From assembly GCA_020226215.1 (NCBI GenBank), contig CM035234.1, positions 71,565,135 through 71,629,134 of the forward strand: DNA of 64,000 bases. The letters are read 5' to 3'. Below the pieces are notes generated by a model. It worked only from the letters and a program-made list of their open reading frames with translations, was not told the DNA's origin and ran no database searches. Within the stretch, counting starts at the first letter, position 1. Every line of letters begins with the position of its first letter. The stretch comes from Sindora glabra (Eukaryota > Streptophyta > Magnoliopsida > Fabales > Fabaceae). The position numbers and the translations under genes were made by a program. Shown here piece by piece: positions 34,712-47,760 of the stretch.

Positions 34712-36659
34712 TCACTAGTTAGAAATATGATTTAAAACAATTATGTGTGTAAATGTCTAAAAAATTTAAGATACCTCCACAAAATATTTGTATACAATGG
34801 AATTCTACTTTTAAAATATTATAATTTTGTTTGGAATATAAAAATGTCATGGATACTTTTAATTCAATAAAAATTCAAGTTAATCATCACCTTGAAAATG
34901 TTGAATGGAAAAGGACATAAATTTTCTTACAATTTTTGTAAATATTTTATAAAGCAACTAAATTTTTATTTGATTCTTATAATGCAACCTCTCACTCAAT
35001 ATTTGGTGTTTTGCTTAATTGTAGTTTTGTATTTTTAAAATTTAGAAGTATTAATATATTTGAAATTATTATCAATGAATGTTTACCAAAATGGAATAAA
35101 TATTATAGAAATATTTCTCATTTATTTGTTATAACTACAATTATGGATCTTAGAGTTAAACAAGAAAGAATGAAAAATTGCTAAAAAAGTATCATAAAAA
35201 TATGTAATATGAATTTGACTTAAAGTTTTACATGAATAATGTAAATAATTATTGCAAGAAATATTTCAAATATATAGTTGTAAATTTAGTTCTTTACATT
35301 TATGCATATGTTCTTTATCTTCTTCAAAAATAAGTATCTTATATCATAAAAAATATGATGACTTCTTAAATTTAGCTAGTAATACTTTCTCAATCAATAA
35401 TGAATTAAATTCTTACTTATTTATACCTATTATAGTTAATATGTAAAATTTTTCTATTTTAGAATATTAGAATGGTAGAAAGTATAAAAGACACAATATC
35501 TTATACTTTCTCTTATGGCATATGATGTACTAACCCTTCATTTTTTTTAGTAGCATTAAAAAGTGTATTTTTTTAGTGAGTGAATTTTGGATGACAAATA
35601 TTTATCTATGAGATATTAGAACTTAAAAATAACTATTTGTTTAAAGGATAGATTGGATATGGAAGATAAACAATAAAATAATTTGTAAAAAGATGGATCA
35701 CATAGGGTGAAGGAGATAATTATAAATAATGACACATTTATATATTATAAATTTCTTTTGGTATATATATGTTATAAGTTTAGTTTGTAAAATATTTGTA
35801 CTCATTTTATTTAATAGTAAAATTTTTTAAACTAAGTTTCATAGTTTTTACCCTTCTTGATGGAGGGTTTTTTATATTAAAAATTATTATATCTTAATTT
35901 ATTTTTTATTATTTTTGGTTCTATTAAACAACAATAATAATAATTTTTAATAAAATATAATTATATTTTATAATAATAAGAGTAATCACAACAACAACAA
36001 TATATAATAATAATCATAGGAAGGAATTTTAATCTAATATCTAAAGTTTTTATAACTAATTAATCATCTAAAATTTTCAATATATGATTTTGGTTATAAA
36101 TCTTATTATACCTTAGATTTAAACTTAGCTTATTTAAATTAAATACATTTTTATAATAATATTTTATAAGTGGTCAAATTATTTTTTTCAATTTAAAATT
36201 ATCATATATTGAAAAGTTAGTTGTACATCCTAAGAAATTAAGAACAAAACTATGTTAATATTAAAAAATCATGTTTAATTTCTTTAAAATTTAAAAAATT
36301 ATATAAATTTTATTTCAATTGTCTCAACAAATTTATTCTAATTTTATCATTTTAATAAAATTTTAAGTGATGACAGTAATAAAATATAATTGCATTTAAT
36401 GATGATGATAGATTTCAATTAATTATTAATGTGAAAATAATAATAATAAATAAATAGCTAATATGATAATAATAATAAAATATAATAGGTTAGAAAACTC
36501 ACCTAATAAATATCAATTTAAGCTTGAGACTGATATTATAGCAATCCAACTTGATTCGATCTAGTGAAAAAGTAGCCCAATTTGATATTGATTTAATGTA
36601 CAATTTTTACTTGTTTAGTTAGTTTAGCATGATTGAGTTAACCTGTTTTGACAAGTCTA

Positions 36660-38676
36660 ATTAGGCTAATCCCGACTTTAGGTGAACGAACACCAATTCA
36701 CATCTTCCATCAACCAGTTTTTCATTCCTCATTCAATCAACTGTATCTAATTTCTTGTACTAGCTACCAATGTGATTTGTTGAAGTTATAAATAGAAAGA
36801 TTGCAAGTTGAAATTTCTTTCCCAACAGTACCTATTTTGCTTAGAAACTAGCTACAAGCCCACTTGCACCTTGCATGTCATGAAGGCACATAGATTATGC
36901 ATTTTATAAATTTGGCGGACAAGATAATTGTTATGTTTATCTTGTTATCCACTCTTTTCGAAAAGGGTGACATTCAACAAGATATATGGCACAAACTGAA
37001 GGCTTATTCTTCACCTATGAGGTTGGCAAATGTTCAAAATTTGATTTTACATCAACACACAATCAACTAAATTGATTGTTTATGATTCAAATACATATTA
37101 ATATATTACATAGCTGACAACTACACTTTTGGTCTATGAGATACTTAGTGGAAATTGTATGGGGATCAATAGATGTATGATGTCAGGATAGCCTTTTACA
37201 CTGCCATAGGATCATGTGTTGCCATTTTGTCTTGCAATTTTGACCTTTTCCTAACAATTATAGGATAGTCCATTCTTCAACAATAAATGGTTTAGGTAAT
37301 TTTAATATTCTCACATAACTCATGTCGATTTGTTCTAAATTTAAACAATGACTGTCTTCCACACATGCATAGCAAACAAATTTTAAGGAATTAAAGGTCA
37401 TAAGCCTTAAACCATACATAACATTTCACCAGCAAATCAGTTAAGGCAATTTCAATATTGTTCTTCTTACATATATAATGTCTCATCATATATAGATAGC
37501 ATGCAAACAAACCTCCCCAATGAGTGAATTCAAACTCATTTGTCAACAAATGTCATGTAATAAAACCCTTTCCATGAGTATCTTAATGGAAAATCTATTC
37601 ATTTAACTTTTACAAGCAATGTTATATCCTTTTAAATTATTTACTTATTATAATTAACCATTACTTATATGTTAATAGATATTGCTATACTTCAATAAAG
37701 TTCAGAACTAATAGATTTCTACCAACTTATTGTGCCTTAAACCTAGGTTATTCTTCTTCTGATAGCAACTACACAACAAAAATGTGTTAGCAAAAAACCA
37801 AACAACATGAAAAGGACAACATAGATTTCCGCCTATTTCTTGCAAAAATTAATGGACGCATATTTCATCACACCAATTGCAAAGTCGAAAGAGGGTCAGG
37901 TTTTTCCCATTAATGTTACTCACATTTTAACAAGAATTGTTCAAATGCGATTGGATTTTCTTCAGAATGGGTCTACATCAAAACTAACTAGCATGAATGT
38001 TAAACCCCTAAGCAAATTACTAACCCTGTTTTCTTGCACATTGTTCCAGATAACAATCCTCATCTCTCACAATGCATATGCATTTAATGCTTCAATTGTT
38101 ACTGTGCCTTTACAATAATAATGTCTAATAAATTTCACAATATCAATGATAGAAGTCACACTCACCATTGTAGCCGTTCGCAGTTGCCTCCGGTGGTCAC
38201 TGTCCACTACTATCTTCCATTGATCCTGACTATCAGCTATAGCCGTCGCCAACAAGAAAGCTCTCCTCTTCCCAATTGCCTAACCCAACGTTATTTTGTT
38301 CTGAACCAAGTCACCGAATCTGGCCCAATACCAAAGTCCAGTACACTTCTTGAATTCAATATACTTCTAGGGCCATTTAGAAATTAACCTTAAATGTATT
38401 CAAATGGCTAGAAGACAGTGGAGGCCACAGCACCATGAAACCTGCACTGTTGATATGGTGGCACAACGCTGCACCATTGATTCAGTGGAGCTTCTTAAAC
38501 GTTCTCTAAATCCAATGATTCTGATGTTACTACTTTATTAAAGTTTGCATTACTTAGAAGACAAATAGGGCAGCATAAAATTTATCTAAAATTTTATAAT
38601 TTTCTTTTCTTTCTTTCGTTTCATTCTCCATTTCAAGCATGCTGTATATTCTACAATATTGTTTAATCACACGGAT
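36660..38676. other. Noncoding stretch with GC-richer patch (about 38150-38400)
   Basis: No gene can be supported. On the minus strand a 62-codon frame (38255-38067) runs through a patch ending at a donor-like GTGAGTGTG near 38172. On the plus strand two frames (37840-38118 and 38121-38387) overlap the same area. None shows a recognisable family. The patch could be a decayed exon or noncoding transcript. Confidence 0.3.
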
Positions 38677-38870
38677 ATGTACTGAGGAATAATTCTTCAA
38701 TTTTTGACTTTTTGAGATTGACATCATATAAATTAAAATTTTAAAAATTTCAATTGACGAAGAGACTTTATATTGCTACTACTAAACGGTGGAGTAAAGT
38801 CAATTCAACGGGCCGAACTCGTTGCACGAGTCGAGTTATATTGCGCTAACCCTTTTCTAAAACAAAAGAA
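38677..38870. repeat. Dispersed duplicated segment N, copy 2
   Basis: Same-orientation match of 14981-15170, with the 'gactttttgagattg' and 'gaactcgttgc' landmarks in the same order. No coding signal. Confidence 0.6.
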
Positions 38871-39969
38871 TAGAAAATTTTAAAATTCCACTTATTTAGG
38901 TGAAAATTAAAAGATAAAGTGAAAAATATAAAATTTGTTATTAATATTATTTTTACATATAAAAATTTTAAATTTTTTACATTCTCTCTTTTAACTAAAC
39001 TTCAACATTTTCTTTTCTTCAAGTTATTTCCTGTTTTTATTCATTTAAGCAGAGGGTGAGTTCCGGGATGTTTTTAAGTTAGGCGGCGGATACTTATCAC
39101 TAAAAATAAGCAATACAAATTAGGCGGATATATATTGTCTCCTGCTCCTTTTATAAATTTTCTTTTATATTAATAAAAGAGGTAAAATATATATTTTTAT
39201 GATTTTTTTCAAATAAAAAACCTTTTAATCCTCATTGCATATAAATATTTTGTGCTTATTTAATATAAAAATTAGATTAGCATAAGTGATAGGGGAAAAT
39301 GGCCGGCTTTCATGCTCTTGAACGCTAGTTAGGTAAGACAATCACTTTGAAAATGTCCTGAATGCTGATTAAGTGAGATGATCTCTAAAAAAACAAGAAT
39401 ATTAAATAATGTTTCCTTCCCACAAAAATTGCTATCATTTTTTTGTTGGATTTATTTGTATATAAATGAGATATAATGATATATTATTTTTATATGTTAT
39501 AATTTAAAAAATAATATTTAGAGTTGTGATAGTAAAAATAATTTTTTTGAAAAAAATTATCTTTTACTAAATATTCTATATTTAAAATTAAAAATATAAA
39601 ATATTTTTTTATCATTTATTATTTTTTAATTATATTTATGTGAAATATGTTTTCTACCAAATAAATGGACCTTTAGTGTTGATTTTTTTTTTCTCTGGGT
39701 GGAGTGTGATTGATCCTTAAATTTTAAACATATGCTAATATTTATGATTTATAAATTTAATGTAAAATTTAATTAATATTTTACATTCTAAGTAGTTTAT
39801 TTATTCTGAACCGTTTATTGACAACGCAGCAGACCTTGTTGGAAAAACATGGGGGTATGTTTGAAAAAGGGCTCAGTTACTCATTAGCTTCTGGAACATA
39901 TTACGACTGCAGGCCCTTTTCAACCAATTATCAGCCTACTTTCCCGTAGGCGCCGTCTATGGGCTGTGA
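38871..39969. other. Noncoding AT-rich stretch
   Basis: Nothing recognised beyond AT-rich DNA, and a somewhat GC-richer end (about 39830-39970) in which the hAT MITE inserted. Confidence 0.4.
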
Positions 39970-39977
39970 TTCACAAC

Positions 39978-40725
39978 TAAATGGGTCGGGCGGCTTATTA
40001 AGGACCTATGACCCAATCTAATCAAAATTTAATTCAATTCGATTTATTTAATTAAATAAGTTAGATTAAGGTCAGTATAAAATTTTTTTTAATTAAACAG
40101 GCCAATTTTTTTATTTTAAACTTAACTTACAGATTTATTAGACCGACCTATTTAATATTTTTTATTTAAATTTATTTACTATAAAGATAATGACATATAT
40201 ATTTTTTTTCAAGTCCATTATATAGATTAAATATTTTGAATGTTTGTTATATAATTTATGGTGAACTAATTTATCTTTGTTGTTAACATTTAATATTATG
40301 ATAACTTAATATTATTTTACTTTTAATTAAATATTAAATATTTAAATTAATAATTTTATGTTATGAGTATATGAATTTATTTCTTTGTTAATTAGTTCTT
40401 ATATAAAATTTTGTATTAATTTTAATATTATTAAGAGCATTTTAAAAATATATTAATATAAGTTTATATAAGTTATTGACTTATTTAAGACTTTTTTATA
40501 ATAGGCCTTTTAAGTCTTAAGTTGTTAGCCTATTTAAAAATTTATATTTAAAACATACTTTTAAATAAGCTAACAAGTCAGGCCAAACTTTTAAAATAAG
40601 CTAGGATCGGGCCTAAAATAAAATCTTATATAGGTTAATAAGTCAGGTTCAGACTAATATTTTACAATACAGGCCCGGCTTATTTAAGGTAAAGCCTAAT
40701 TCGGCCTAACCCATTTACACCTCTA
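39978..40725. mobile_element. 748-bp hAT-type MITE with 8-bp target duplication
   Basis: The reverse complement of the right end is TAGAGGTGTAAATGGGTTAG, a classic plant hAT terminus. The left end begins TAAATGGGTCGGG and seems to have lost the first eight or so bases of the same terminus. TTCACAAC flanks both sides perfectly (39970-39977 and 40726-40733). Subterminal regions repeat 'cggcttatta' and 'aataagcc' motifs in opposite orientations. No transposase is present, so it depended on a relative elsewhere. Confidence 0.8.
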
Positions 40726-40799
40726 TTCACAACCTATTAGATTCCTCCATTTTCAGAAATTATCCCATTTTTTAGTTGAGGTAAGTTAGGAAAATTATA

Positions 40800-42698
40800 A
40801 TTTTCACTCAAATCTCAAAACAGCTAATTCAAATAAAAAATATAAAAAAATAATTTAATAGTTAAAACATCTAACTTTCTAAAAATCTAAACTTCTGATT
40901 TCTATTTTTAGCCATTTTCAGAAATTTCATATTAAATCTAATTCCTTTTTCGGATAAACATTCGCGGACGTTATGTAAATTCTCCAACTAAAAATTTTGT
41001 GGCGGCATCATCCAATAATTTCTAATCCCGCTAACAAGCTAGGAAGAAGCCATGGATACATAGGCCTTATGCTTATGAAAAACTTGTCTTTAACTCTATT
41101 TTGGGATACTTTAGGAGACCCAAAAAAAAAAAAAAAGATTTATTGATATTACTAAGCCTACGTAGGCTAAATCTGACATTTACTTGTTTAACCTTGAATT
41201 TGTAAAAAAATAAGAGAATTTGAATTAGAGCTTAAATTGAGCTATACGAAATTTGAATTCAAATTCGAATTTGTTCCAAATATTAATTTAAATAACTTTA
41301 TATAAATTTATTCAAATAATATATTATTTATCTAAAATTTTTCATTAAATTTGAACTTGATGTTATAAATACGAACATGAATTTAAATAGATTTATACAA
41401 ATTTACTTAAATAATTTGTTATCTCAACCAAATTTGAATATATAAAAAATTATCTTTTACAAATAAATCAAGCACTAAAATTTTTTAATTTTATTTTATA
41501 TATCAATATAAATTTTTTATAATGATCAATATGTATAAAAATATTTACATAATCATCACATAATACTGAGAATTTCACTTAACAAAAAGTAAAAAAAATT
41601 AAAAATTTAATTATATCAACTAAATCATTATATTAGCTATTTTATACAATGTCTACTGTTATTAATGTAATTAATTTTTATGTATTACTTTATTAATATT
41701 TTATAAAAATAAAAATATTTTTTATTTTAAGCCTGTTGAGGCCCATGAACTGATTAATATAAAGCTTATATTAATTAAACTCAAGTCATTTAAAATTATA
41801 TTTGAATTATATTTTTTGCGAATGACTGTTCGCAAATAATAATTGCTCATTTACACCTTTAGATACTACCTATATTCTTTGCCTTTTTCTTGGTGGCCCT
41901 ACCCTTAAAGATAATTGGTCCCACCCAATTGGAGGATTCAAAATGCAATGCTAGCAGTGGTTGGTTCCACCGAAGCACGTACCCAATATTTTATACATTC
42001 ATTTTTCTTTTCCCTTTTTGTATTTTAGTGGTCTGTTGAAAATTTTGAGTTGGAACCCTAAACTATTTGACTTACTTACATTCCTGTTTTAACTTTTTAA
42101 TCGATCCAACAGTTGTTCTAACAATGAAAAATGAGAAGTCATTTAACATATACATAATATTTTTAAATTTAGAATACTAAATAAATAGATTCCTTGCTTG
42201 AATAGAAAGTTTATTTTTATAGAATATAATTATAAAATATTAATATAAAAAATATATTTTATTTATTTAGTATTAAATAAAAGAGTATGAAGAAAGTAAT
42301 AATTTCTTCTATTTCAAAGAAAATTTTGCTTTTTTTCACTATCAAAACTTTAGGTATTATTTTTTTAAGCTATATACACAAATGTTACGTCACTCCTTTA
42401 TTAATATATATAAATAATATTCTTTTATGAAAAATGATTTTCCATAAAACAAACAAAAATTTAGTGTATTGCACCATAAACCCCATCAAATCAAACAACA
42501 AATTCTTATCATACATCCATGCCCCTTGACTTATAAGAAAGATTGATGGAGATAAACAATCTAGTGAAAACTTTTAATATGTAGCTTTACACCCATGTGG
42601 GGCATAAAAATTGTTGAATTACCTTGTTTTATTTGTTTATTTATTGTACAATGCATAATTTATTCTTATTCAATTATGTAAAAAGTGTAAGAAAAAGG
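40800..42698. repeat. Composite unit copy B: Y, hAT insertion, X
   Basis: The most complete copy of the composite unit: block Y (about 40870-41140), the hAT-like insertion (41153-41861) and block X (41870-42690). X breaks off where the 7.3-kb element begins and resumes at 49961. Landmarks shared with copies A1 and A2 are given under those entries. No gene is present. Confidence 0.6.
41153..41861. mobile_element. hAT-like insertion shared by composite-unit copies
   Basis: The reverse complement of the right end, TAAAGGTGTAAATGAGC, fits plant hAT termini. GATATTAC (41145-41152) and GATACTAC (41862-41869) look like an 8-bp target duplication with one change. The left terminus (TAAGCCTACG) is degenerate. 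Related left and right ends with similar flanking octamers at 5981 and 4331 show that the insertion predates duplication of the unit. An inner 'aatttgaattcaaatt' palindrome is present; no coding capacity. Confidence 0.55.
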
Positions 42699-43078
42699 TA
42701 ATATTACAATTCATATAATACTTTGGACACCATGATAAAATTAATACAGAAACATACTTTTATTATGGATTTCAATTTTTTGAATAAGGTAGTACTTAAA
42801 TAAATACCATAAGCGTAGATTTTTCTTTCTTTCTTATAAAGTGTGCAACACTTAATAGAATAAGTTAATAATTGAATTTCATTACGAGCTAATAAAGATG
42901 TATGCTTATATTTTAATAGCTACACATTAACTTATAATTAAGTATCCATGAATTCAAGTAATAGATCATTTCAATAAATTGGATTTCAAAAAAATAAAAA
43001 CATCATGAATCATTGTTTAACTAATTTTATAAAAAAAAATACCTATAATTAATGGTAACTCATATAAAAATTCTAATG
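42699..43078. repeat. Left LTR-like repeat of the 7.3-kb element
   Basis: Shares 'tttattatggat' (about 42757), 'cataaacatagat'-like and 'cattaacttataat' (about 42926) landmarks with the right repeat and ends at 'aaaaattctaa'. It is about 60 bp shorter than the right repeat because of a deletion here or an insertion there (around 49685-49745). Confidence 0.6.
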
Positions 43079-43504
43079 TTCTCTCACTTGTATAACATTA
43101 ATTGTAAATAGTTTAGTTTCAAATATTTTATATGAAAATGAATCTCAAGCTAAACCTAAAATTTAAAACTTGTAGCCAAGATTTTGAAAACACACTATCC
43201 AAGATATGATATCTAAAACACAACTCACATTTAAGCAACTAGCAATATCGAATCATAGTGGTGATTGCATTATTATCAACACAAGATCTTCCATAGTTAT
43301 ATATATTATCAACTACTTAAACATGAATCATTATTGTGAAAGTGTAAAAAAAATAGTATCAAAAGCATGACTTAACAAAATATGCTATTTTACAAGTTAG
43401 TCTTCAATGATTTTTCTATAATAAACTAAATAATAAAGTAAAGAAATTTTCTAGAAATAATAAAGTTAATTATTTCAAAATCTTAAAATAATGTTAATTA
43501 AGAG

Positions 43505-43930
43505 ATAAACATTAAGTATAGGGGCAAGCAATTAACATTAACTCCTAGTCCTCATAAATCTATTCATTTGAACATTTCTAAGTTTCAAAATGGTATCAAC
43601 TAAAAAATGAGTTAAAAACTAATGATTGATACCAAATCTTAATCCTTATAAATCTATTGCTAAAATGCCTTAAAGTTTAAAAATGATGTTAGTTAAGAGA
43701 CAAATACATATATTATGAACTAACAATAAATATCAAACCCTAGTCCTAATAAGATATTATATAAAATAATATATTAGACCTAATACCTAGCCTTTATCAA
43801 GGCAATTCTCATTATTCAAATATGATACCCATAGACACCACATATATAAGCTTAGAAACTAATCATTGGCATTAAGTCTTAGTCATCATAATTATAATGA
43901 TTGATAAGTTTCACAATATGGAGATACTCA
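43505..43930. repeat. Degenerate tandem repeat, about 105-130-bp period
   Basis: About four diverged units containing 'actaatgattgataccaa', 'ctagtcctcataaat' and 'taaagtttcaaaatg'-like motifs, starting near 43505, 43615, 43720 and 43857. It is inside the 7.3-kb element. No coding signal. Confidence 0.5.
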
Positions 43931-46471
43931 TATGGATAAATAAACCATAAATTGCATATATATATGTGCAATAATGTACCAATATGATTAAAAGCAACTA
44001 TGATAATGATATACAAAATGAAGATTAACACATTATATAATAATATATATGACATATGCATCTCGTATACTAACAAACATATTATGATTATCAATTTAGA
44101 TGAAAAGTTCTATATAATATAGAACTCTAATTAATCAAGCATATTGTAATAAAATAAAATTGAATGTCTATATTTCAACAAGTTTCTAAACATCCTACAA
44201 CTACAAAAATCTTAGTTTAGGGGAAAATATTTAAATTCTATATACATATCTTAGTGGTATGTAAAATTAAAATTTCTCAAATTGCTAATTTGATGTAATA
44301 TAAATAAAATAAATTAATAATCAAGGGAAATTAATTAAGTAATTAATTTTGGTGTCTCAAACAAGCAGCTTGTATGATTATCAAAATTGGATACTAAAAT
44401 TGATACCAAATTAATTTAACAATAGAGTTTTTAGAACATATTTTTAGACATTACTTGAACAAAATATGAATTAAAATATTAAGTTTGACTTATAACAATT
44501 TGGAAAAACTATAATGGTAATAATATATACTAGTTAACCAAAAAGCATCTTAAAAAATTTTAGAAAATAAAAATTGAATTCACAGTACATATGCTAAGAA
44601 TTTTATAAGTTGCTTTCTACTATGCCTAAAGTAACATAAAAGTTTATATGTCAAAATTATTACTATTAATAAAAAATATGCTTGATTAAAAAATTACTAC
44701 AAAATCCAAATATTATTACATAAAAAGGATTTAATGAAATTTTTACATCTTTGTTGTGTATATTCTTTGATAAATATATATATATTATAGCATATAACTT
44801 ATTATAAACTAGACTATATAAGCAAAATTTGATATTTAAAAGCAATTTTGCAAAGTAAAGAAATTTTAAAGATTATTAAATAGTCTTTAACTAAATAAAG
44901 TTCTTGAGCATACATTTCATATTTTGCAATACAAGAAAATTTTCATAACATGAATTCAAACTCCCACTAATGTAAAAATTTGATGTCATTCCAAAAAATT
45001 GTACATTATTTCAAAATATAGATTAAATATTATCAAGTAATTCATCATATTTAAAAGAATTTATAATATTAATGACACTCTTGATAATTGAACAATTATA
45101 AATTTATTAGCACTAGTTGATTAATAATTTATTTATTAAATACATATTTTAAAGAAAACTATATACAATTCCACCTTAAAAAAGAAAGGAAAAAATTATA
45201 TTTGATAACTATTATGTCATAATGCCATATAATACAAAATTCAATTTATTAACATGCAACTAAATTTATATAATAGTATATGGCATTCTTAAAATTAATT
45301 TATCTAGTAACTCTTTAAACTATAAAAAAGGTAAATTTAGTTGCATAGATTATCTAATACCACATAATAAAAAAAAAATTCTTACATATTAACAAGGTCT
45401 ATACAGGAGTTTCTAATACATAATTATAAATTCCTCTTTGGGTAGAACATATAATATGTATTAAGTTCTTTCTCAATATATTAACTCAGTTATATAGAGG
45501 ATAATATGATATTTGAGAGACTATCCTCTTTAGATTTATAGACCTTCTAAACTAGTTTATCCTTATAACCAAAATAAAAATAATATGTTCTCAATGAGAT
45601 ATCACTTTTACCATACAAGTAAAGGAAACAATATTAGAAGTAAAAGTATAACTCTTAGTTTATGAATATAGGAGTAATATATAATGCTATAATCTTCCCT
45701 TTAGCAAAAAATATATGATGTAAAAGATCATGCTAATCACAAAATTAATCAAGAGAATACCTTAATAGTAAAAATATATCCCTTTTGAATAGACATATTT
45801 TTAAAACAAAAGTAACTTTAAAAACTTATATGTTTTGTAAAACATTTCTAATTAAAATATGTAACAACTCCTTTTCAATAGCCAATTGTATATAATAATC
45901 ACAAATCACATCATATAACATAATTCAAAGACTTTATGAATTAATATAAATAACCTCACTTTGGTGACAATTATTTACAATAGTCCATAAATATTTTTTT
46001 TGAAAGATTTGGCATATAAAAAATTATCCAAACAATGATCATTTAAGCACTTATAATATATGATCAATTTTAATGCAAAGTAATATATTAAATAATCACA
46101 AAATAAAAAATTGCTACATTCAAATTGCTTTAATTTTAATCTTTTTGCACACAAACACATTTAAAATTTTTGCAATTAAAAAAATGAGGCTCAAAATATA
46201 AATTTATTTTGAAAATCAAAGCTACTATTAAATCAAGATCAATATGAGAATAAATTTATAATTTTAACTAGATATCTTTAATATGTTTCTTTTTTCAGAA
46301 ACATAAATTAATTTTAGAAAGTTAAAATAAAAATATTTAAAACAATATTAACATAATTTAATAACACCTTACTTAATCCATATAAGACCCATGATAAAAT
46401 AAAATATTTATAAACATAAATGCAATGTGTGAAAATGATATTAAAAAAATTTTAACAAATTTTCATGCATT

Positions 46472-46472
<1 letters not shown>

Positions 46473-46512
<40 letters not shown>
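46473..46512. repeat. (AT)n microsatellite
   Basis: About 20 uninterrupted AT dinucleotides inside the 7.3-kb element. Confidence 0.95.
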
Positions 46513-46513
<1 letters not shown>

Positions 46514-47139
46514 CAAAAGGGATTATGGCAAAATAATTAAAAATGTAATATATTAGTTTCGAGTATTTAAAATATCAATGATGATGCTTAAAAGTATATA
46601 AATATCACTATATTATCTCTTTTAGGCAAAGAATGTAATACGTAAAGATCTTTATAAAATTGAAATTATTTAGGATAATACATTATTATTGTAAATTTCT
46701 CCCTCTTAAGTAGATAAAATATATAGTAATAAAAAAATTTAAAAATAAAATTATTTCATTAAATTAATTTTCAATTACACCATATAACAACCTTGGTAGG
46801 TTATTATATGAAATAATTAAAAATTATTTTATTAAACTTATTTCTAATTATAATACATAATTATCCTCTTTAGGTATGTAAATATATGAAATAATAAAAA
46901 GTTAATCTTGTAAGTATTTATTAACATCTTGGAGGCTTATAAATCAATATAAATTAATTTCACTTTAGTGATAAGTTTTTAAAATGAATCCAAAAGTTTC
47001 CTGAATCAAAACTCGAGATGATAATAAAAAAGAATTGCCTAAAAATAACATTTAAATCATTTTTAAAATTAATAATAAGCATAATATGACCATTCCATAA
47101 TGAGGATCTGATGTGCAAGATTTTATCTATATTATTTCT

Positions 47140-47760
47140 TTTTATTTTATGCTTAATAATGTTACATATATTTAATTTTATAGAATTGGCCTTTTATATA
47201 GTTAAGGGTTGGTTTTATAATATTTTAAAATTATTCTATTAATGCTAAATTTTTACACTGTTTCAAGTTTTTTGCTATATCTTAAGTTTCAAATATCAAA
47301 TTTGAGTGGTCTTTATGTTGTTAGAAAACTTAGGAAGTTCTATAGTTTTCATATTTTGATCAATGTCTAGTTTGAATACTTGGAAGGTTTAATTTAGCTA
47401 AGAAGTTAAGGCTTTATTTAGCAAAGCTAATTTCAATTTTTAGGTTATATCTAAAGTTTCAAAGGTCCAATTAAAGTGAAACTAATGTATGAAGTTTCCT
47501 AAGACTTGGCCCCATAACTTTCAAATTTAGAGTTTAGTGAAACCACATAGTTTTGGTGGTTTTAAATTAGTTAGAAGTCAGACCTATCAAATTTTATTAC
47601 AATAACTCTTATAGTGTATTATTTTATAAATTAAATTTTAGGCTTCTAAAATTAGTAAGACCCTATTCTTTGTAATACTAAGAGGTATATAATTCTAGTT
47701 TAATAGGTCTAGTCCTATAGGAAATTAGATATATAGGTTTTTATACCTTCAAATGCAAGA
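47140..47760. repeat. Duplicated noncoding block P, copy 1
   Basis: Collinear with about 54440-55080 in the same orientation: 'aattttatagaattgg' against 'aatttaatagaattgg', 'ctattctttgtaa' (about 47663) against 'cccattcgttgtaa', and 'aggtttttataccttcaaatgcaag' against 'aggttttatgcctccaag'. The block reads like retroelement untranslated or LTR sequence, but no class-defining motif is visible. Confidence 0.5.

Larger units (their letters stand above)
33739..35665 (+). pseudogene. hAT transposase pseudogene (BED finger, RNase H-like core, hATC domain)
   Basis: Role in living relatives: a nuclear enzyme that binds hAT termini and cuts and pastes the element. Order seen: the Asn-rich N terminus from 33739, a BED-type zinc finger in 33940-34110 (C-x2-C in FCKYC, then GTSIMKCHYSFKH with the paired His), and a core region at 34304-34711 with NIWTT, TFDNAS and HILNLVVQD motifs. 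Then come a QWNSTF motif near 34793, a TTIMDLRVK motif near 35150 (LDPRYK in relatives), and hATC-dimerisation remnants at about 35450-35660 (ILEYW, SLMAYDVLT, CLKDRLDM-like). In-frame stops occur (first near 33858, then after 34206 and several beyond 34711) and frameshifts break the C terminus. About 60-80 residues expected between finger and core appear missing. The start ATG is ATA here. Assignment to hAT is firm; subfamily is not. Confidence 0.85.
32254..36659 (+). mobile_element. Degenerate hAT-superfamily DNA transposon
   Basis: The left end TAAAGGTGTCAAAATA and the reverse complement of the right end, TAGACTTGTCAAAACA, form 16-bp imperfect terminal inverted repeats typical of plant hAT elements. 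Between them lies a plus-strand transposase pseudogene (33739-35665), preceded by about 1.5 kb of AT-rich 5' region and followed by about 1 kb of 3' region. The 8-bp flanks (TTTGGTCT and ATTAGGCT) match at only 5 of 8 positions, so a target duplication is not clear. A truncated second left end lies at 30078 in duplication copy 1. The element is about 4.4 kb, in the usual autonomous range, but inactive. Confidence 0.75.

Noticed and set aside
37840..38387. Consecutive plus-strand frames of 92 and 88 codons, and a minus-strand frame across them
   Set aside because: Frames on both strands overlap, none has recognisable motifs, and their boundaries do not fit a splice model that could be defended.
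46690..46920. Tandem repeat of about 120 bp with 'cctctttaggta' motifs
   Set aside because: Only two weak units can be aligned by eye, and AT-rich composition could produce the similarity.
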